Assembly: GCA_020735665.1 (NCBI GenBank)
Contig: CP085928.1
Coordinates: forward strand, 1,276,001 to 1,340,000
DNA from: Lachnospiraceae bacterium GAM79
GTDB lineage: Bacteria > Bacillota > Clostridia > Lachnospirales > Lachnospiraceae
DNA: 64,000 nt
Direction: 5' to 3'
The position numbers and the translations under genes are program-made. The notes beneath the pieces are model-generated. The model was not told where the DNA came from and ran no database searches. It worked only from the letters and a program-made list of their open reading frames with translations. Positions 17,911 to 26,371 of the stretch are shown piece after piece; position 1 is the stretch's first letter, and the number at the start of each line of letters is the position of its first letter.

Positions 17911-17953
17911 AAAAAATCCGACTGTCAAAAAATTCTGACAACCGGATTTTTTA
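17911..17953. terminator. Bidirectional intrinsic terminator
   Basis: Hairpin AATCCG-TGTCA / TGACA-CGGATT with AAAAAA before and TTTTTT after, placed between convergent genes ending at 17828 and 18028. Confidence 0.85.
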
Positions 17954-18027
17954 TTAGAGTGTATTATATATTTACTTCATAATTATTTTGCCGTGCCATT
18001 TCTCATGCACGCTCATTCATAGAATGA

Positions 18028-18570
18028 TTAACCGAAGTATCTCTTTAAGAGACCTTCAAATGCCTTTCCATGTCTTGCCTCATCTCTTGCCATCTCATGA
18101 ACAGTGTCATGGATTGCATCCAGATTCAGTGCCTTTGCACGTTTTGCAAGATCTGTCTTACCGGCAGTTGCACCATGCTCTGCTTCTACTCTCATCTCAA
18201 GGTTCTTCTTTGTTGAATCTGTAACTACTTCACCAAGAAGCTCTGCAAACTTAGCTGCATGCTCTGCTTCTTCATAAGCTGCTTTCTCCCAGTAATTACC
18301 AATCTCAGGATAGCCTTCTCTGAATGCTACACGAGCCATTGCAAGGTACATACCAACTTCTGAACATTCGCCCTGGAAGTTTGCTCTTAAATCTTCCATA
18401 ATATCTTCCGGTGCACCCTGTGCTACACCTACAACATGCTCAGATGCCCATGTCTTATCATCACTCTGTTTGATGAACTTCTCAGCAGGTGCCTTACATA
18501 CAGGGCACTGTGCAGGAGCTTCTTCTCCTTCATATACATATCCACATACACTACATACAAACTTTGCCAT
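18028..18570 (-). CDS. Reverse rubrerythrin / NADH peroxidase
   Basis: A 180-residue non-haem iron protein that reduces hydrogen peroxide in anaerobes. The N-terminal 35 residues are a rubredoxin-like domain with [10 protein letters not shown] and CPVCKAP holding one iron. A four-helix diiron domain follows, with the ligands in [22 protein letters not shown] and DEARHGKAF. Having rubredoxin first is the order of reverse rubrerythrins. AAGGAG precedes the ATG by 8 bases. The promoter is flanked by two Fur/PerR-like palindromes (18610-18692), which fits oxidative-stress or metal control. Confidence 0.93.
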   Translation of the reverse strand: MAKFVCSVCGYVYEGEEAPAQCPVCKAPAEKFIKQSDDKTWASEHVVGVAQGAPEDIMEDLRANFQGECSEVGMYLAMARVAFREGYPEIGNYWEKAAYEEAEHAAKFAELLGEVVTDSTKKNLEMRVEAEHGATAGKTDLAKRAKALNLDAIHDTVHEMARDEARHGKAFEGLLKRYFG

Positions 18571-18609
18571 AATTAAAATCTCCTTTGCTTTTTTCTATTA
18601 TTTATTCTT

Positions 18610-18692
18610 ATTGAGAAACGTTATCAATTTCTATAATTCTATTTTACACACTTTTTGATAAATGTCAATAGTTATTAGGAATGATTCTCAAT
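18610..18692 (-). promoter_or_regulatory. Rubrerythrin promoter with two Fur/PerR-like boxes
   Basis: On the minus strand TTGACA (18663-18668), 16 bases, TAAAAT (18641-18646). Downstream at 18610-18628 lies an inverted repeat ATTGATAACGTTTCTCAAT, close to the 7-1-7 Fur-family pattern. A second, weaker copy (TTGAGAATCATTCCTAA) lies just upstream of the -35 at 18675-18691. A Fur-family regulator such as PerR is the likely binder; this is inferred from pattern. Confidence 0.6.
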
Positions 18693-18744
18693 TATTTTTT
18701 TAATCAACCTTTGTTCCGGCTATCCTTATTCTGTAAGATGCTGT

Positions 18745-19608
18745 TTATCTGTGTTCTCCAAGGAAGAACAATGCCAGTGTTCCCGGACCCGAATGTGCTC
18801 CGATCACTGGACCGACATAGGATATCGTGATCCTGTCATTGCCGAATCTCTCTTTAATAATAGAAGCAAGTTTCTCTGCATCTTCTATACAATCACCATG
18901 ACTGATAAAAATATCCTGGTCTTCCGGATGTACCGCCAGCTTCTCCATCCGATTTACAAGTTCTGTGATTGCTGCTTTCCGTCCTCTGACCTTACTTACA
19001 TTGATCAGATGTCCCTCGTCGTCCACATGCAGGATTGGCTTGATCGACAGCATCGTTCCAACCGTTGCTGTCACACCTGATATACGGCCTCCTCTTTTTA
19101 AAAAGAAAAGATCGTCTACTGTAAACCAATGGCATAGCTTTAACTTGATATCTTCTATATACTGTGCATTCTCCTCCAGACTTTTTCCTGCATCTTTTGC
19201 CTGACATGCTTTGTATACCAAAAGTCCCTGTCCCATAGATGCCGCAAGGGTATCAACACTGATCATCTTTCGTTCCGGATACTCCTCCATTAATTCCTGA
19301 CCGGCCATATACACGGTCTGATAAGTAGAACTAAGTCCGGATGAAAAGCCCAGATATAAGATATCTTTCTTCTGATTAAATAAAGCTTCTATCGCCTCCG
19401 ATGCCTGCGAGATATTCGCTGCAGAAGTCTTGATATTTGCCCCATTCCTTAATTTGCTATATACTTTCCCAATATCTGCCTGATCATTATGAAAGCTTCC
19501 CTCCCCCTCAACAATAAAATCAAGCTGTAAGATCTCCAGTTGATATTTCTTCACGATATCATCCGGCAGATCACAGGATGAATCTGTCAATATAACATAA
19601 TCATTCAT
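18745..19608 (-). CDS. DegV family fatty-acid-binding protein
   Basis: A 287-residue DegV protein. The family binds a fatty acid and, as FakB, presents it to the FakA kinase. Visible family segments are YVILTDSSCDLPDDIV at the N-terminus, the lipid-contact SSGLSSTYQT, and LFFLKRGGRISG plus SIKPILHVDDEG in the middle. The start at 19608 has GGAGG 8 bases upstream; an earlier in-frame ATG contains that site. No fakA is visible nearby. A promoter is seen at 19688-19716. Confidence 0.93.
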   Translation of the reverse strand: MNDYVILTDSSCDLPDDIVKKYQLEILQLDFIVEGEGSFHNDQADIGKVYSKLRNGANIKTSAANISQASEAIEALFNQKKDILYLGFSSGLSSTYQTVYMAGQELMEEYPERKMISVDTLAASMGQGLLVYKACQAKDAGKSLEENAQYIEDIKLKLCHWFTVDDLFFLKRGGRISGVTATVGTMLSIKPILHVDDEGHLINVSKVRGRKAAITELVNRMEKLAVHPEDQDIFISHGDCIEDAEKLASIIKERFGNDRITISYVGPVIGAHSGPGTLALFFLGEHR

Positions 19609-19687
19609 TTTAACATCCTCCATTACCTTTTTATGGCAAATATGGTTTTTAAAACCACATGATATATTTTACCAAATCGCTATGTAA

Positions 19688-19716
19688 AGTATACCACACC
19701 TTATAAACAGGTACAA
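19688..19716 (-). promoter_or_regulatory. degV promoter
   Basis: On the minus strand TTGTAC (19711-19716), 17 bases, TATACT (19688-19693), 80 bases upstream of the start. Confidence 0.6.
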
Positions 19717-19717
19717 C

Positions 19718-19767
19718 AAAAAGGTGCTGACATATAATCTCTTCTGATATATATATCAACACCTTTT
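19718..19767 (-). terminator. Terminator of the secreted-protein gene at 19787
   Basis: On the minus strand AAAAGGTGTTGA and TCAGCACCTTTTT form a stem around an AU-rich loop and end in a T-run, 20 bases after the stop of the upstream gene. Confidence 0.75.
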
Positions 19768-19786
19768 CATTAATTCTATATTTTAA

Positions 19787-20458
19787 TTATCTGTATGTTA
19801 CCATTAAAGACTCTGTAAGTCCTGTACTCTTCTGATACATAGTAACGAACACATCTGCATATTTCTTGTTCAATGTGATTTTCTTGGAAAAACTGGATTT
19901 ATTTACATCGTAATGTTTACTCTTACCATTATATACACTTACTGATTTAATCGTCCAACCCTTTTTAGCCTTTATGTTCAGTGCCTTCTTTGATACTTTT
20001 TTTGAAATGTAGATATAATCATTTTTCGCAAATTTCGAAGTATATTTCTTGCTTCCAATCTTGATTGAACTTACAGGATTGGTATATTTCTTTACAGTAA
20101 AAGTTGTTTTAAGTTTAACACCTTTTACTGTACAGGTAATTGTTGCCTTACCGGCTTTCTTTCCGTATTCTACACGAATATATCCGTCTTTTGCCGATAC
20201 CTTCATATCTTTGTTTGAACATTTTAACTTTTTGATCTGAGATGCCTTTGTACATCCCATGATACTGATAACACCGGATACCTGAGTTACACGTCCCGGC
20301 TTATAGGAAACGACTCTTTCACTATACGGGTTAATATACACAGTCTTACTGGTTGCAGCGCTTACATCCTTCATGCTTGTTGCAGGTACCGCTAATAATG
20401 TGAATACCATTGCAAGGGCTAAAAATGCAGCTAATAATCTCTTTGTTGCTTTTTTCAT
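19787..20458 (-). CDS. Secreted Ig-like (BIG2-type) protein
   Basis: A 223-residue exported protein. Residues 1-35 are a signal peptide (basic start, hydrophobic core AAFLALAMVFTLLAV, cleavage after VSAA). The mature protein is lysine-, serine- and tyrosine-rich beta-sandwich sequence; residues about 40-125 resemble a bacterial Ig-like domain (KLKCSNKDMKVSAKDGYIRV, KAGKATITCTVKG). No cell-wall sorting motif or membrane anchor is seen, so it may be released or bind the wall by charge. It has its own promoter and terminator. Confidence 0.7.
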   Translation of the reverse strand: MKKATKRLLAAFLALAMVFTLLAVPATSMKDVSAATSKTVYINPYSERVVSYKPGRVTQVSGVISIMGCTKASQIKKLKCSNKDMKVSAKDGYIRVEYGKKAGKATITCTVKGVKLKTTFTVKKYTNPVSSIKIGSKKYTSKFAKNDYIYISKKVSKKALNIKAKKGWTIKSVSVYNGKSKHYDVNKSSFSKKITLNKKYADVFVTMYQKSTGLTESLMVTYR

Positions 20459-20536
20459 TTTTTTACTACCTCCATAAAATCATCTTTTATCCGGCGGCAT
20501 TCTGACCTCTCATCTGTATGCCCCAAATTTAGTTTT

Positions 20537-20565
20537 ATTTTATACTATTTCCCATTTTTTTACAA
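20537..20565 (-). promoter_or_regulatory. Promoter of the secreted Ig-like gene
   Basis: On the minus strand TTGTAA (20560-20565), 17 bases, TAAAAT (20537-20542). Confidence 0.5.
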
Positions 20566-20601
20566 TAGGAGCAACGCATTTTAATCCTAAATTAATGTAC
20601 C

Positions 20602-22488
20602 TTATTCATCTTCTCCATACCATTTAAAGAAACGTTTTGCATACTTCTCTGCCTTGTTTCTTGAGAAGTTAAATCCACGGATCGCACCTTTTTCTTTATA
20701 GGTATCCCGAATTCCATTAAAATACCATTCCATTCTGTCATACGAGAAGCCCTTGATATCCTTATAATTATTATATTTGTTATAATAATCGTCATATTGG
20801 TAGTTATCGTACTCGTAGTAATCATCATCCTGTCCCGTCATATAGTTATCTACAATGAACTCATATACTTCTTCCGCTCCATCTGCACCAAGTGACGTCA
20901 CATACCGGAAATCCACATCCTTTGGATCCTGATTTTCCAGATTATATCTGGCAACCAGATAAGCCGGTCGAAGGAATGATACGATGATATATACAGTAAC
21001 GATCACAAACATCGAATAACGCACCAGTGGAAAACGGTCAGCATAGATTCTGACGATCATGCCTGCAAGCACCACAGCAAGAACAGCCAGTGCTGCAAAT
21101 ACCAGAATCCTCATATAAGTAAGATCATATGCTTTGATATACATTGTCATACGAAGTGCCGAAGATGCGATCATCACGTAGGTACAAGCCGACATAATAG
21201 TCAGTACGATATTAAGCACCGTACTTTTACTGAAAATTGCATGACAGATCAATACCAGTATCACATTCAGCACCGATACGAACATAAGCTGGAAGAATCC
21301 CTGTCTGGCATATTCCGCATAAGTCATATCATCCGGCAGTGACATATTATTTGTAAACAGATATAGGATCTGGATCACTGAAAACAACAGATACACCAGG
21401 GTAAGAAGCCCCATTGCCGTGATCGCAATGATAGGTTCATGTGTTCCTTCTTTTGTCTGTCTGTGATGTCTGCTTCCAAACGGTGCTGACACAATGATAC
21501 CATATGTAAATAATAACGCCGCAAATGCAAATACAAGAAACCAGATTGCATCCCATGACAGGAAAATATTTCCAAGTAATGTTTCAACTGCATCTCCAAA
21601 GATCTGATCTGCACTGGAAAGCAGGCTAATCATTACGAACAGCAACGGAATCGCAACGACAACACCGATCAGAATATAGACAAATTTCGCACGTTTTCTT
21701 GCATTTTCATGTTCTCTGTTATATTGTCTGTAGTCTGAGAAAAAACGGTCAAAACAGGTAAACGGCTCTGCCATCTTCTCGATAACCGTAAGACCATATT
21801 CCACAAATCCCATGTTTTTAAGATCATCAAAATACCGGAGAAGCCCTGCACACACAAGGAATAAAATGCAAAGATGATCCAAAACTATCAAAAATGAATC
21901 ATCGGTCCTGCAAACTGATACCCCAAGCAAAAGGATACCTGCATAATGCGGAATCAGCTTCGTCTGCTTTCCCAAAAGTTTCCCAAAAGATAACGATTCT
22001 CCGTCATTTACCGGCAGATTCTTCTCATGGCGCATGATACTGAAGCTCATAAACAAAACGGTCATAACCGCCATGAATACAGCACAGATACTTGCATAAT
22101 TTCGATACATCAGCACACTGTAGATCATGGCATAACCAAACGCAAAACCGCCAAAAATCTCAAACCGTTCGGGCGATACCCCCGGTCTTGATCTTCTCAG
22201 CTTATAATCGTAATTTGACTGCCATCCAAAATTTGGCGGTGTGTTAAAATTCTGCTGTCCTCCAAAGTTTGGCGGCACGTTATTATAATTCTGTTGTTCA
22301 CCGAAGTTTGGCGGCACGTTATTATAATTCTGCTGTCCTCCAAAGTTTGGCGGCACGTTATTATAATTCTGTTGTTCACCGAAGTTTGGCGGCACGTTAT
22401 TATAATTCTGTTGTTCACCGAAGTTTGGCGGCACGTTATTATAATTTGGCTGTCCGTCATAATTCGGTGGTGTTCCATTTATATCCAT
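20602..22488 (-). CDS. DUF4173-like polytopic membrane protein with N-terminal tandem repeats
   Basis: A 628-residue membrane protein. Residues 1-95 are five to six copies of a 13-residue unit, GEQQNYNNVPPNF, probably a disordered cytoplasmic arm. After a short basic stretch come about twelve hydrophobic helices (from about residue 113 to 515). The final about 110 residues are soluble, with a tyrosine/aspartate-rich stretch (around 560-585) and a basic end. The helix pattern and the length after the repeats fit DUF4173/DUF4153-type proteins of Firmicutes; the assignment is from pattern. Function unknown. Confidence 0.65.
   Translation of the reverse strand: MDINGTPPNYDGQPNYNNVPPNFGEQQNYNNVPPNFGEQQNYNNVPPNFGGQQNYNNVPPNFGEQQNYNNVPPNFGGQQNFNTPPNFGWQSNYDYKLRRSRPGVSPERFEIFGGFAFGYAMIYSVLMYRNYASICAVFMAVMTVLFMSFSIMRHEKNLPVNDGESLSFGKLLGKQTKLIPHYAGILLLGVSVCRTDDSFLIVLDHLCILFLVCAGLLRYFDDLKNMGFVEYGLTVIEKMAEPFTCFDRFFSDYRQYNREHENARKRAKFVYILIGVVVAIPLLFVMISLLSSADQIFGDAVETLLGNIFLSWDAIWFLVFAFAALLFTYGIIVSAPFGSRHHRQTKEGTHEPIIAITAMGLLTLVYLLFSVIQILYLFTNNMSLPDDMTYAEYARQGFFQLMFVSVLNVILVLICHAIFSKSTVLNIVLTIMSACTYVMIASSALRMTMYIKAYDLTYMRILVFAALAVLAVVLAGMIVRIYADRFPLVRYSMFVIVTVYIIVSFLRPAYLVARYNLENQDPKDVDFRYVTSLGADGAEEVYEFIVDNYMTGQDDDYYEYDNYQYDDYYNKYNNYKDIKGFSYDRMEWYFNGIRDTYKEKGAIRGFNFSRNKAEKYAKRFFKWYGEDE
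22265..22459. repeat. 39-bp in-frame tandem repeat, five units
   Basis: Five near-identical 39-bp units (starting at 22265, 22304, 22343, 22382 and 22421) encode the 13-residue repeats of the protein above. Differences between units are few. Repeat-number variation by slippage would keep the frame. Confidence 0.92.
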
Positions 22489-22683
22489 ATTAAGTTACCT
22501 CCCATTCCATCCTGTAACAAAAAATCCTACATCCATAGTTTCATGTTACCTGTTTTTTGTCAAGTGAATATTTCTTAACAACCGATTCTCTTTTTAATAA
22601 CCAACTCTCTTCGCCAATCCTACTGTCTGAGATCTGTGTACATACCAAACAATAAAAAGATACAGATCATTAATCGATATAAT

Positions 22684-22745
22684 AAAATATCCCCGAGTAA
22701 TGAATCATATATCTTGAACGTATGTTTCATCACCCGGGGGTATAT
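22684..22745 (-). terminator. Terminator of the murT-like operon
   Basis: On the minus strand TACCCCCGGGTGATGAA pairs with TTCATTACTCGGGGATA across a 20-base loop, followed by a short U-rich stretch. It lies about 40 bases after the aminotransferase stop. Also usable from the plus strand. Confidence 0.65.
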
Positions 22746-22786
22746 TATATTATTACGAGCATAACTCACATCTGTTATCTATACTT

Positions 22787-24034
22787 TTACAAATTGCAGA
22801 TTTCCTTTACACTTGATACAAGAATATCCAGACCCTTTACCAACTGATCATCCGGAATCGTAAGTGCAGGCATTAATTTCACTACATCATTATCGCGACC
22901 TGCGCGTTCAATGATAAGTCCCTTCTCAAAGCATCTGTTAGCGATTGCAAGTGCCGTCTTTCCATCAGCAACCTGAATACCCCAGATAAGACCGATTCCG
23001 CGAATCTGAACCGCATCCCCCTGCAAATTATCATTAAAGTATGTTCTGACAATTTCCTCTTTACGTTTTACTTCTGCTTCTACATTATTTTCAAGCATAT
23101 ACTGAAGACCGTATCTGGCAGCAACCATAGAGAGCTGATTTCCACGGAAGGTTCCATTATGCTCGCCCGGTGCCCATATATCCAGTTCCGGTTTGAACAT
23201 TGTAAGCGCAAATGGCATACCATATCCGCCGATTGATTTGGACATTACGACCATATCCGGTACGATTCCTGCACGTTCAAATGAGAAGAAAGTGCCGGTT
23301 CTTGCACAGCCAACCTGAATATCGTCAACGATCAGAAGGATACCATATTTATCACATAATTCTCTGACAGCCTTTAAGTATTCAACCGAGAATACCTGAA
23401 CACCGCCCTCTGCCTGAACGGTCTCAATAAATAAAGCCGCCGGCTTCTCAACGCCTGAATGGTCATCTGTCAGTAACGTCTCCATATATTTGATCGTATC
23501 AAATTCAGGAAACATATATGGTGCAGGAATATGTGTAACATCGTTTAAACATACACCGCCTCCTTTTCTGCTTCCGGAATCACTGGTAAGAGCCAGAGCT
23601 CCGAGTGTCATTCCATGGAAACAACCCATAAGTGCCCATATCTGATTTGTCTTTTTAACTTTCCTTGCAAGTTTTAATGCTGCTTCAACTGCATTTGTTC
23701 CTGTTGGGCCGGGGAACATGATCTTATAATTCAAGCCTCGCTTCTGAAGAACTTCTTCCTCAAAATAACGGATAAATTCTTCCTTTGGCTCTGTCATCAT
23801 ATCAAGAGAATGGATAATGCCATCATTTGCAAGATAATCGATCAGCTTTCCTTTAATAAAATCATTGTTATGACCATAATTTACCGCTCCCGCTCCACAG
23901 AAGAAATCAATATAATCTGTACCATCCGTACTGGTAATGATCGATCCCTTTGCTTTTGTAAAGATTGCAGGAAAACTTCTGCAATATGATCTTACCTCTG
24001 ATTCGTATGTTTCAAATACCTCTTTACCATTCAT
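22787..24034 (-). CDS. Class III aminotransferase, diaminobutyrate--2-oxoglutarate type
   Basis: A 415-residue PLP enzyme of fold type I, class III. It shows FPGPTGTNAVEAALKLARK (cofactor phosphate contact), CFHGMTLGAL, the Asp of LIVDDIQVGCARTG and the PLP lysine in MSKSIGGYG (Lys266). The pattern is closest to EctB/diaminobutyrate aminotransferases, which interconvert aspartate semialdehyde and 2,4-diaminobutyrate using glutamate. No ectA or ectC is nearby, so ectoine synthesis is not indicated. It is the last gene of an operon with a MurT-like ligase and a GatD-like protein, 31 bases after the latter, suggesting it supplies or modifies an amino substrate for them. That link is inference. 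Confidence 0.85.
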   Translation of the reverse strand: MNGKEVFETYESEVRSYCRSFPAIFTKAKGSIITSTDGTDYIDFFCGAGAVNYGHNNDFIKGKLIDYLANDGIIHSLDMMTEPKEEFIRYFEEEVLQKRGLNYKIMFPGPTGTNAVEAALKLARKVKKTNQIWALMGCFHGMTLGALALTSDSGSRKGGGVCLNDVTHIPAPYMFPEFDTIKYMETLLTDDHSGVEKPAALFIETVQAEGGVQVFSVEYLKAVRELCDKYGILLIVDDIQVGCARTGTFFSFERAGIVPDMVVMSKSIGGYGMPFALTMFKPELDIWAPGEHNGTFRGNQLSMVAARYGLQYMLENNVEAEVKRKEEIVRTYFNDNLQGDAVQIRGIGLIWGIQVADGKTALAIANRCFEKGLIIERAGRDNDVVKLMPALTIPDDQLVKGLDILVSSVKEICNL

Positions 24035-24065
24035 TGTCTTTGTGCCTCCTTAGCTGTTAAGACTC

Positions 24066-24788
24066 TTATTCGTATCTCAACTTTTCATCTTCAAATTCTG
24101 AAAGCCTCTGTCTGTACGCCTTCATAATGACTTCTTCATATGCAAGCTTTGGTTCCTTGATTCCAAGAAGTGTCATCAGATATTTAACAAATAACGGATT
24201 TAATACAAGAAACGGTCCTACCGTATAAGTACCGAAGAAATTGTTTCTCTTTAATCCTTCTGTCTGTACACCCGGATGAAGTCCATCACCACGGATCACA
24301 TCATAAAAATAACTGTTTGAATTATCTCCATAGGAATGACTGAACTGTGCTTTAAATCCTACCAGTTTGATATCTTCATATTTTCCGAGGATCAATGAAT
24401 TATAACGATGCATCATATCTCTCTTCGCATAAGTATCAAAGAAGCCCAGTCCGGTTATCTTACTTCCATCTTCATTCTCAATGTACATTTCCATAATTTC
24501 CATGGCATTACCCGTGAATAAAAATACTGTTCCTGCATCAATCTGTGCTGCAAGCTCTTCCTTATACGGCATTAATGCTTCTATCGCCAGCTCCTGCTGG
24601 TTCTCTGTCATGGAACCCATATATACAAAATCCGCTCCGCCATCCGCAAACGCCGGTTTGTCATGCAGTCCAGTGTAGATCACCTCTGCATCAGGAATGC
24701 ATGATTTCAGATAATTAACATTCTGCAGCTCTCCGAAAAGATTGGCAAATTCACCATAAAGAACTTCGATCTTAATACCTGTTCCCAT
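24066..24788 (-). CDS. GatD-like class I amidotransferase homologue lacking Cys and His
   Basis: A 240-residue homologue of GatD, the glutaminase that feeds ammonia to MurT for amidating lipid II glutamate. Fold landmarks are recognisable: GADFVYMGSMTENQQELA, ITGLGFFDTYAKRD, NNFFGTYTVGPFLVLNP. The nucleophile elbow, CGGYQ in GatD, reads LFTGNAMEIM here, so Thr92 stands where Cys is expected. The catalytic His of GTYLHGP is Val190 in GTYTVGP. Loss of both makes glutamine hydrolysis unlikely; a scaffold or binding role is inferred. It starts 4 bases after the MurT-like stop, so the two are probably made as a complex. Confidence 0.82.
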   Translation of the reverse strand: MGTGIKIEVLYGEFANLFGELQNVNYLKSCIPDAEVIYTGLHDKPAFADGGADFVYMGSMTENQQELAIEALMPYKEELAAQIDAGTVFLFTGNAMEIMEMYIENEDGSKITGLGFFDTYAKRDMMHRYNSLILGKYEDIKLVGFKAQFSHSYGDNSNSYFYDVIRGDGLHPGVQTEGLKRNNFFGTYTVGPFLVLNPLFVKYLMTLLGIKEPKLAYEEVIMKAYRQRLSEFEDEKLRYE

Positions 24789-24792
24789 TTTT

Positions 24793-26169
24793 CTATGCCT
24801 CCTTTTCGTTTATATACTGCTTAACACTGTCTCTGAGTTTCATAGCCGTATCTGCTGCATATAACTCATGAAGTATATAGATACTGTCTGTATCATTTAA
24901 TTCCAGAAGTTTATAAGCACCTTCTTCATCAGAAGTCTCTTTTAACTTCTCTTCAGGCACACCCGCCATCATCAGACGAAGTTTATAATCTGTCGTACGG
25001 ACACCCGCAATAACAATATTTGTAATATTCGGCTGATTTAAGAATTCAAAATCGCAGTCAAAAATCCATGTCATGTTTTCGGATGAACCCCGTCTGTCAA
25101 AGATATCATCCAATAACAAGATGATCTCTTTCTTACCCGGTTCCTTTGCTACATACTCAAATACACAGGAGCATGCGATCGGATTCTGACCTTTCGCCAT
25201 ATGGGTAATTACATTAATGCCCTTTACAGATTCCTTTGAGTAACGAGACTCTACAATATTCAGATTGTCAAATGATTTCTGAACCTGTTCTTCTGTAAGT
25301 CCGGCTTCCCGAAGTGTCGTAATCGCTGTTAACTGGTTATACAGATTAAAGATGCTGTTGCTTACCATATGGTAATTTTCTGTCTTATCTCCATGTGCAA
25401 CAGCCATAACATTTTTATCAAAATCAAGCTCTGCCTTATAATCTCCAACCGGTGATGCATAGCCACAAAATTCACACTTTGCATTTCCGATGTGGTGATA
25501 TCTGACGTAGTTATATTTCAATTTGTGATGACATTTTGGACAGATTCTCATATCATTGATCAGATTAATGCTCTCTTCCCTGTCCGAAGGCAGTCTGTTA
25601 ATTGAAAAATATGTTTTTTTATTTTTCTCTCCAAGGTTACAACTGATCAGATCATCTGCATTTAATATCAAATGAGATTCTTCCGGCAGACTGCTGTTTA
25701 TAATATTGAATATAAATTCCGGATTAGCATTTCTGTGAATGGAATCACGGAACAGATTCGTACATACTGCAAATGTCGGCTTTATATATGGATATATCAG
25801 TTTTGAGCTTCTCTCATCGATTTCAAATACTGCGATCTTTTTCCTTGTTTTTCCTGAAAGCTTGCTTTCAGCGATCAGGGCACTTGCAACTCCGGCATTA
25901 ATATTTGATCCGGCACGATTACTTAAGACATCGTAACCATTTTTTTCCAGTGCATCAATGATCATATTACATACTGTAGTCTTACCATTTGTACCTGTAA
26001 CACTGATGATCGTCTCCGGCTTTTCTATTCTTCCAAGGAAATCAGGACAAAGCTTGATCGCCAGCTTTCCCGGAAAATAACTTGCGTTCATCTTCAACAT
26101 TCTCTGCATGGTTCTTGCCAGCTTACTCATGAACAAAGCAAAGAAGAACCTTACATTCTTTTTATACAT
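24793..26169 (-). CDS. MurT-like Mur ligase with zinc ribbon
   Basis: A 458-residue Mur-ligase-family protein of the MurT type (central Mur ligase plus DUF1727 end). It has the ATP-binding loop GTNGKTT (residues 59-65), a FEIDERSS segment, and a four-cysteine zinc ribbon (CPKC at 210-213 and CEFC at 232-235), a hallmark of MurT. The C-terminal part includes LLLDDIFDRRG and MTWIFDCDFEFL, the region that in MurT carries the Asp contacting GatD. In canonical systems MurT-GatD amidates the D-glutamate of lipid II. Here the partner lacks glutaminase residues and an aminotransferase follows, so the substrate may differ. A strong promoter is seen at 26229-26258. Confidence 0.85.
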   Translation of the reverse strand: MYKKNVRFFFALFMSKLARTMQRMLKMNASYFPGKLAIKLCPDFLGRIEKPETIISVTGTNGKTTVCNMIIDALEKNGYDVLSNRAGSNINAGVASALIAESKLSGKTRKKIAVFEIDERSSKLIYPYIKPTFAVCTNLFRDSIHRNANPEFIFNIINSSLPEESHLILNADDLISCNLGEKNKKTYFSINRLPSDREESINLINDMRICPKCHHKLKYNYVRYHHIGNAKCEFCGYASPVGDYKAELDFDKNVMAVAHGDKTENYHMVSNSIFNLYNQLTAITTLREAGLTEEQVQKSFDNLNIVESRYSKESVKGINVITHMAKGQNPIACSCVFEYVAKEPGKKEIILLLDDIFDRRGSSENMTWIFDCDFEFLNQPNITNIVIAGVRTTDYKLRLMMAGVPEEKLKETSDEEGAYKLLELNDTDSIYILHELYAADTAMKLRDSVKQYINEKEA

Positions 26170-26228
26170 CTAGCTACCTCGTTTCGTATCTGTAAATTAT
26201 CATTAGTATGTCCATTTAAGCCACATAT

Positions 26229-26258
26229 AATATAACCACTTATTCAAAAATATGTCAA
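26229..26258 (-). promoter_or_regulatory. Promoter of the murT-like operon
   Basis: On the minus strand TTGACA (26253-26258), 18 bases, TATATT (26229-26234), about 60 bases upstream of the first start. Confidence 0.7.
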
Positions 26259-26307
26259 TCAATTTGAACTATTTATTCGGTTTATTTCTCCAACACCCTC
26301 TTTTACT

Positions 26308-26341
26308 TAAAAATGGCATCTGCCGGATCAGGCAGATGCCA
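26308..26341 (-). terminator. prfA operon terminator
   Basis: A perfect 11-bp stem TGGCATCTGCC/GGCAGATGCCA with a six-base loop, followed on the minus strand by TTTTT, about 30 bases after the prfA stop. Confidence 0.88.
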
Positions 26342-26371
26342 ACTTGTTTTTTTCAATATCGAGGGTTTCTT

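Noticed and set aside
22265..22459. Short regular repeats resembling a CRISPR array
   Set aside because: The 39-bp unit is continuous without spacers and encodes in-frame GEQQNYNNVPPNF repeats.
22787..24034. Ectoine synthesis gene
   Set aside because: EctB-like enzyme only; no ectA or ectC nearby, and the operon partners are MurT/GatD-like.
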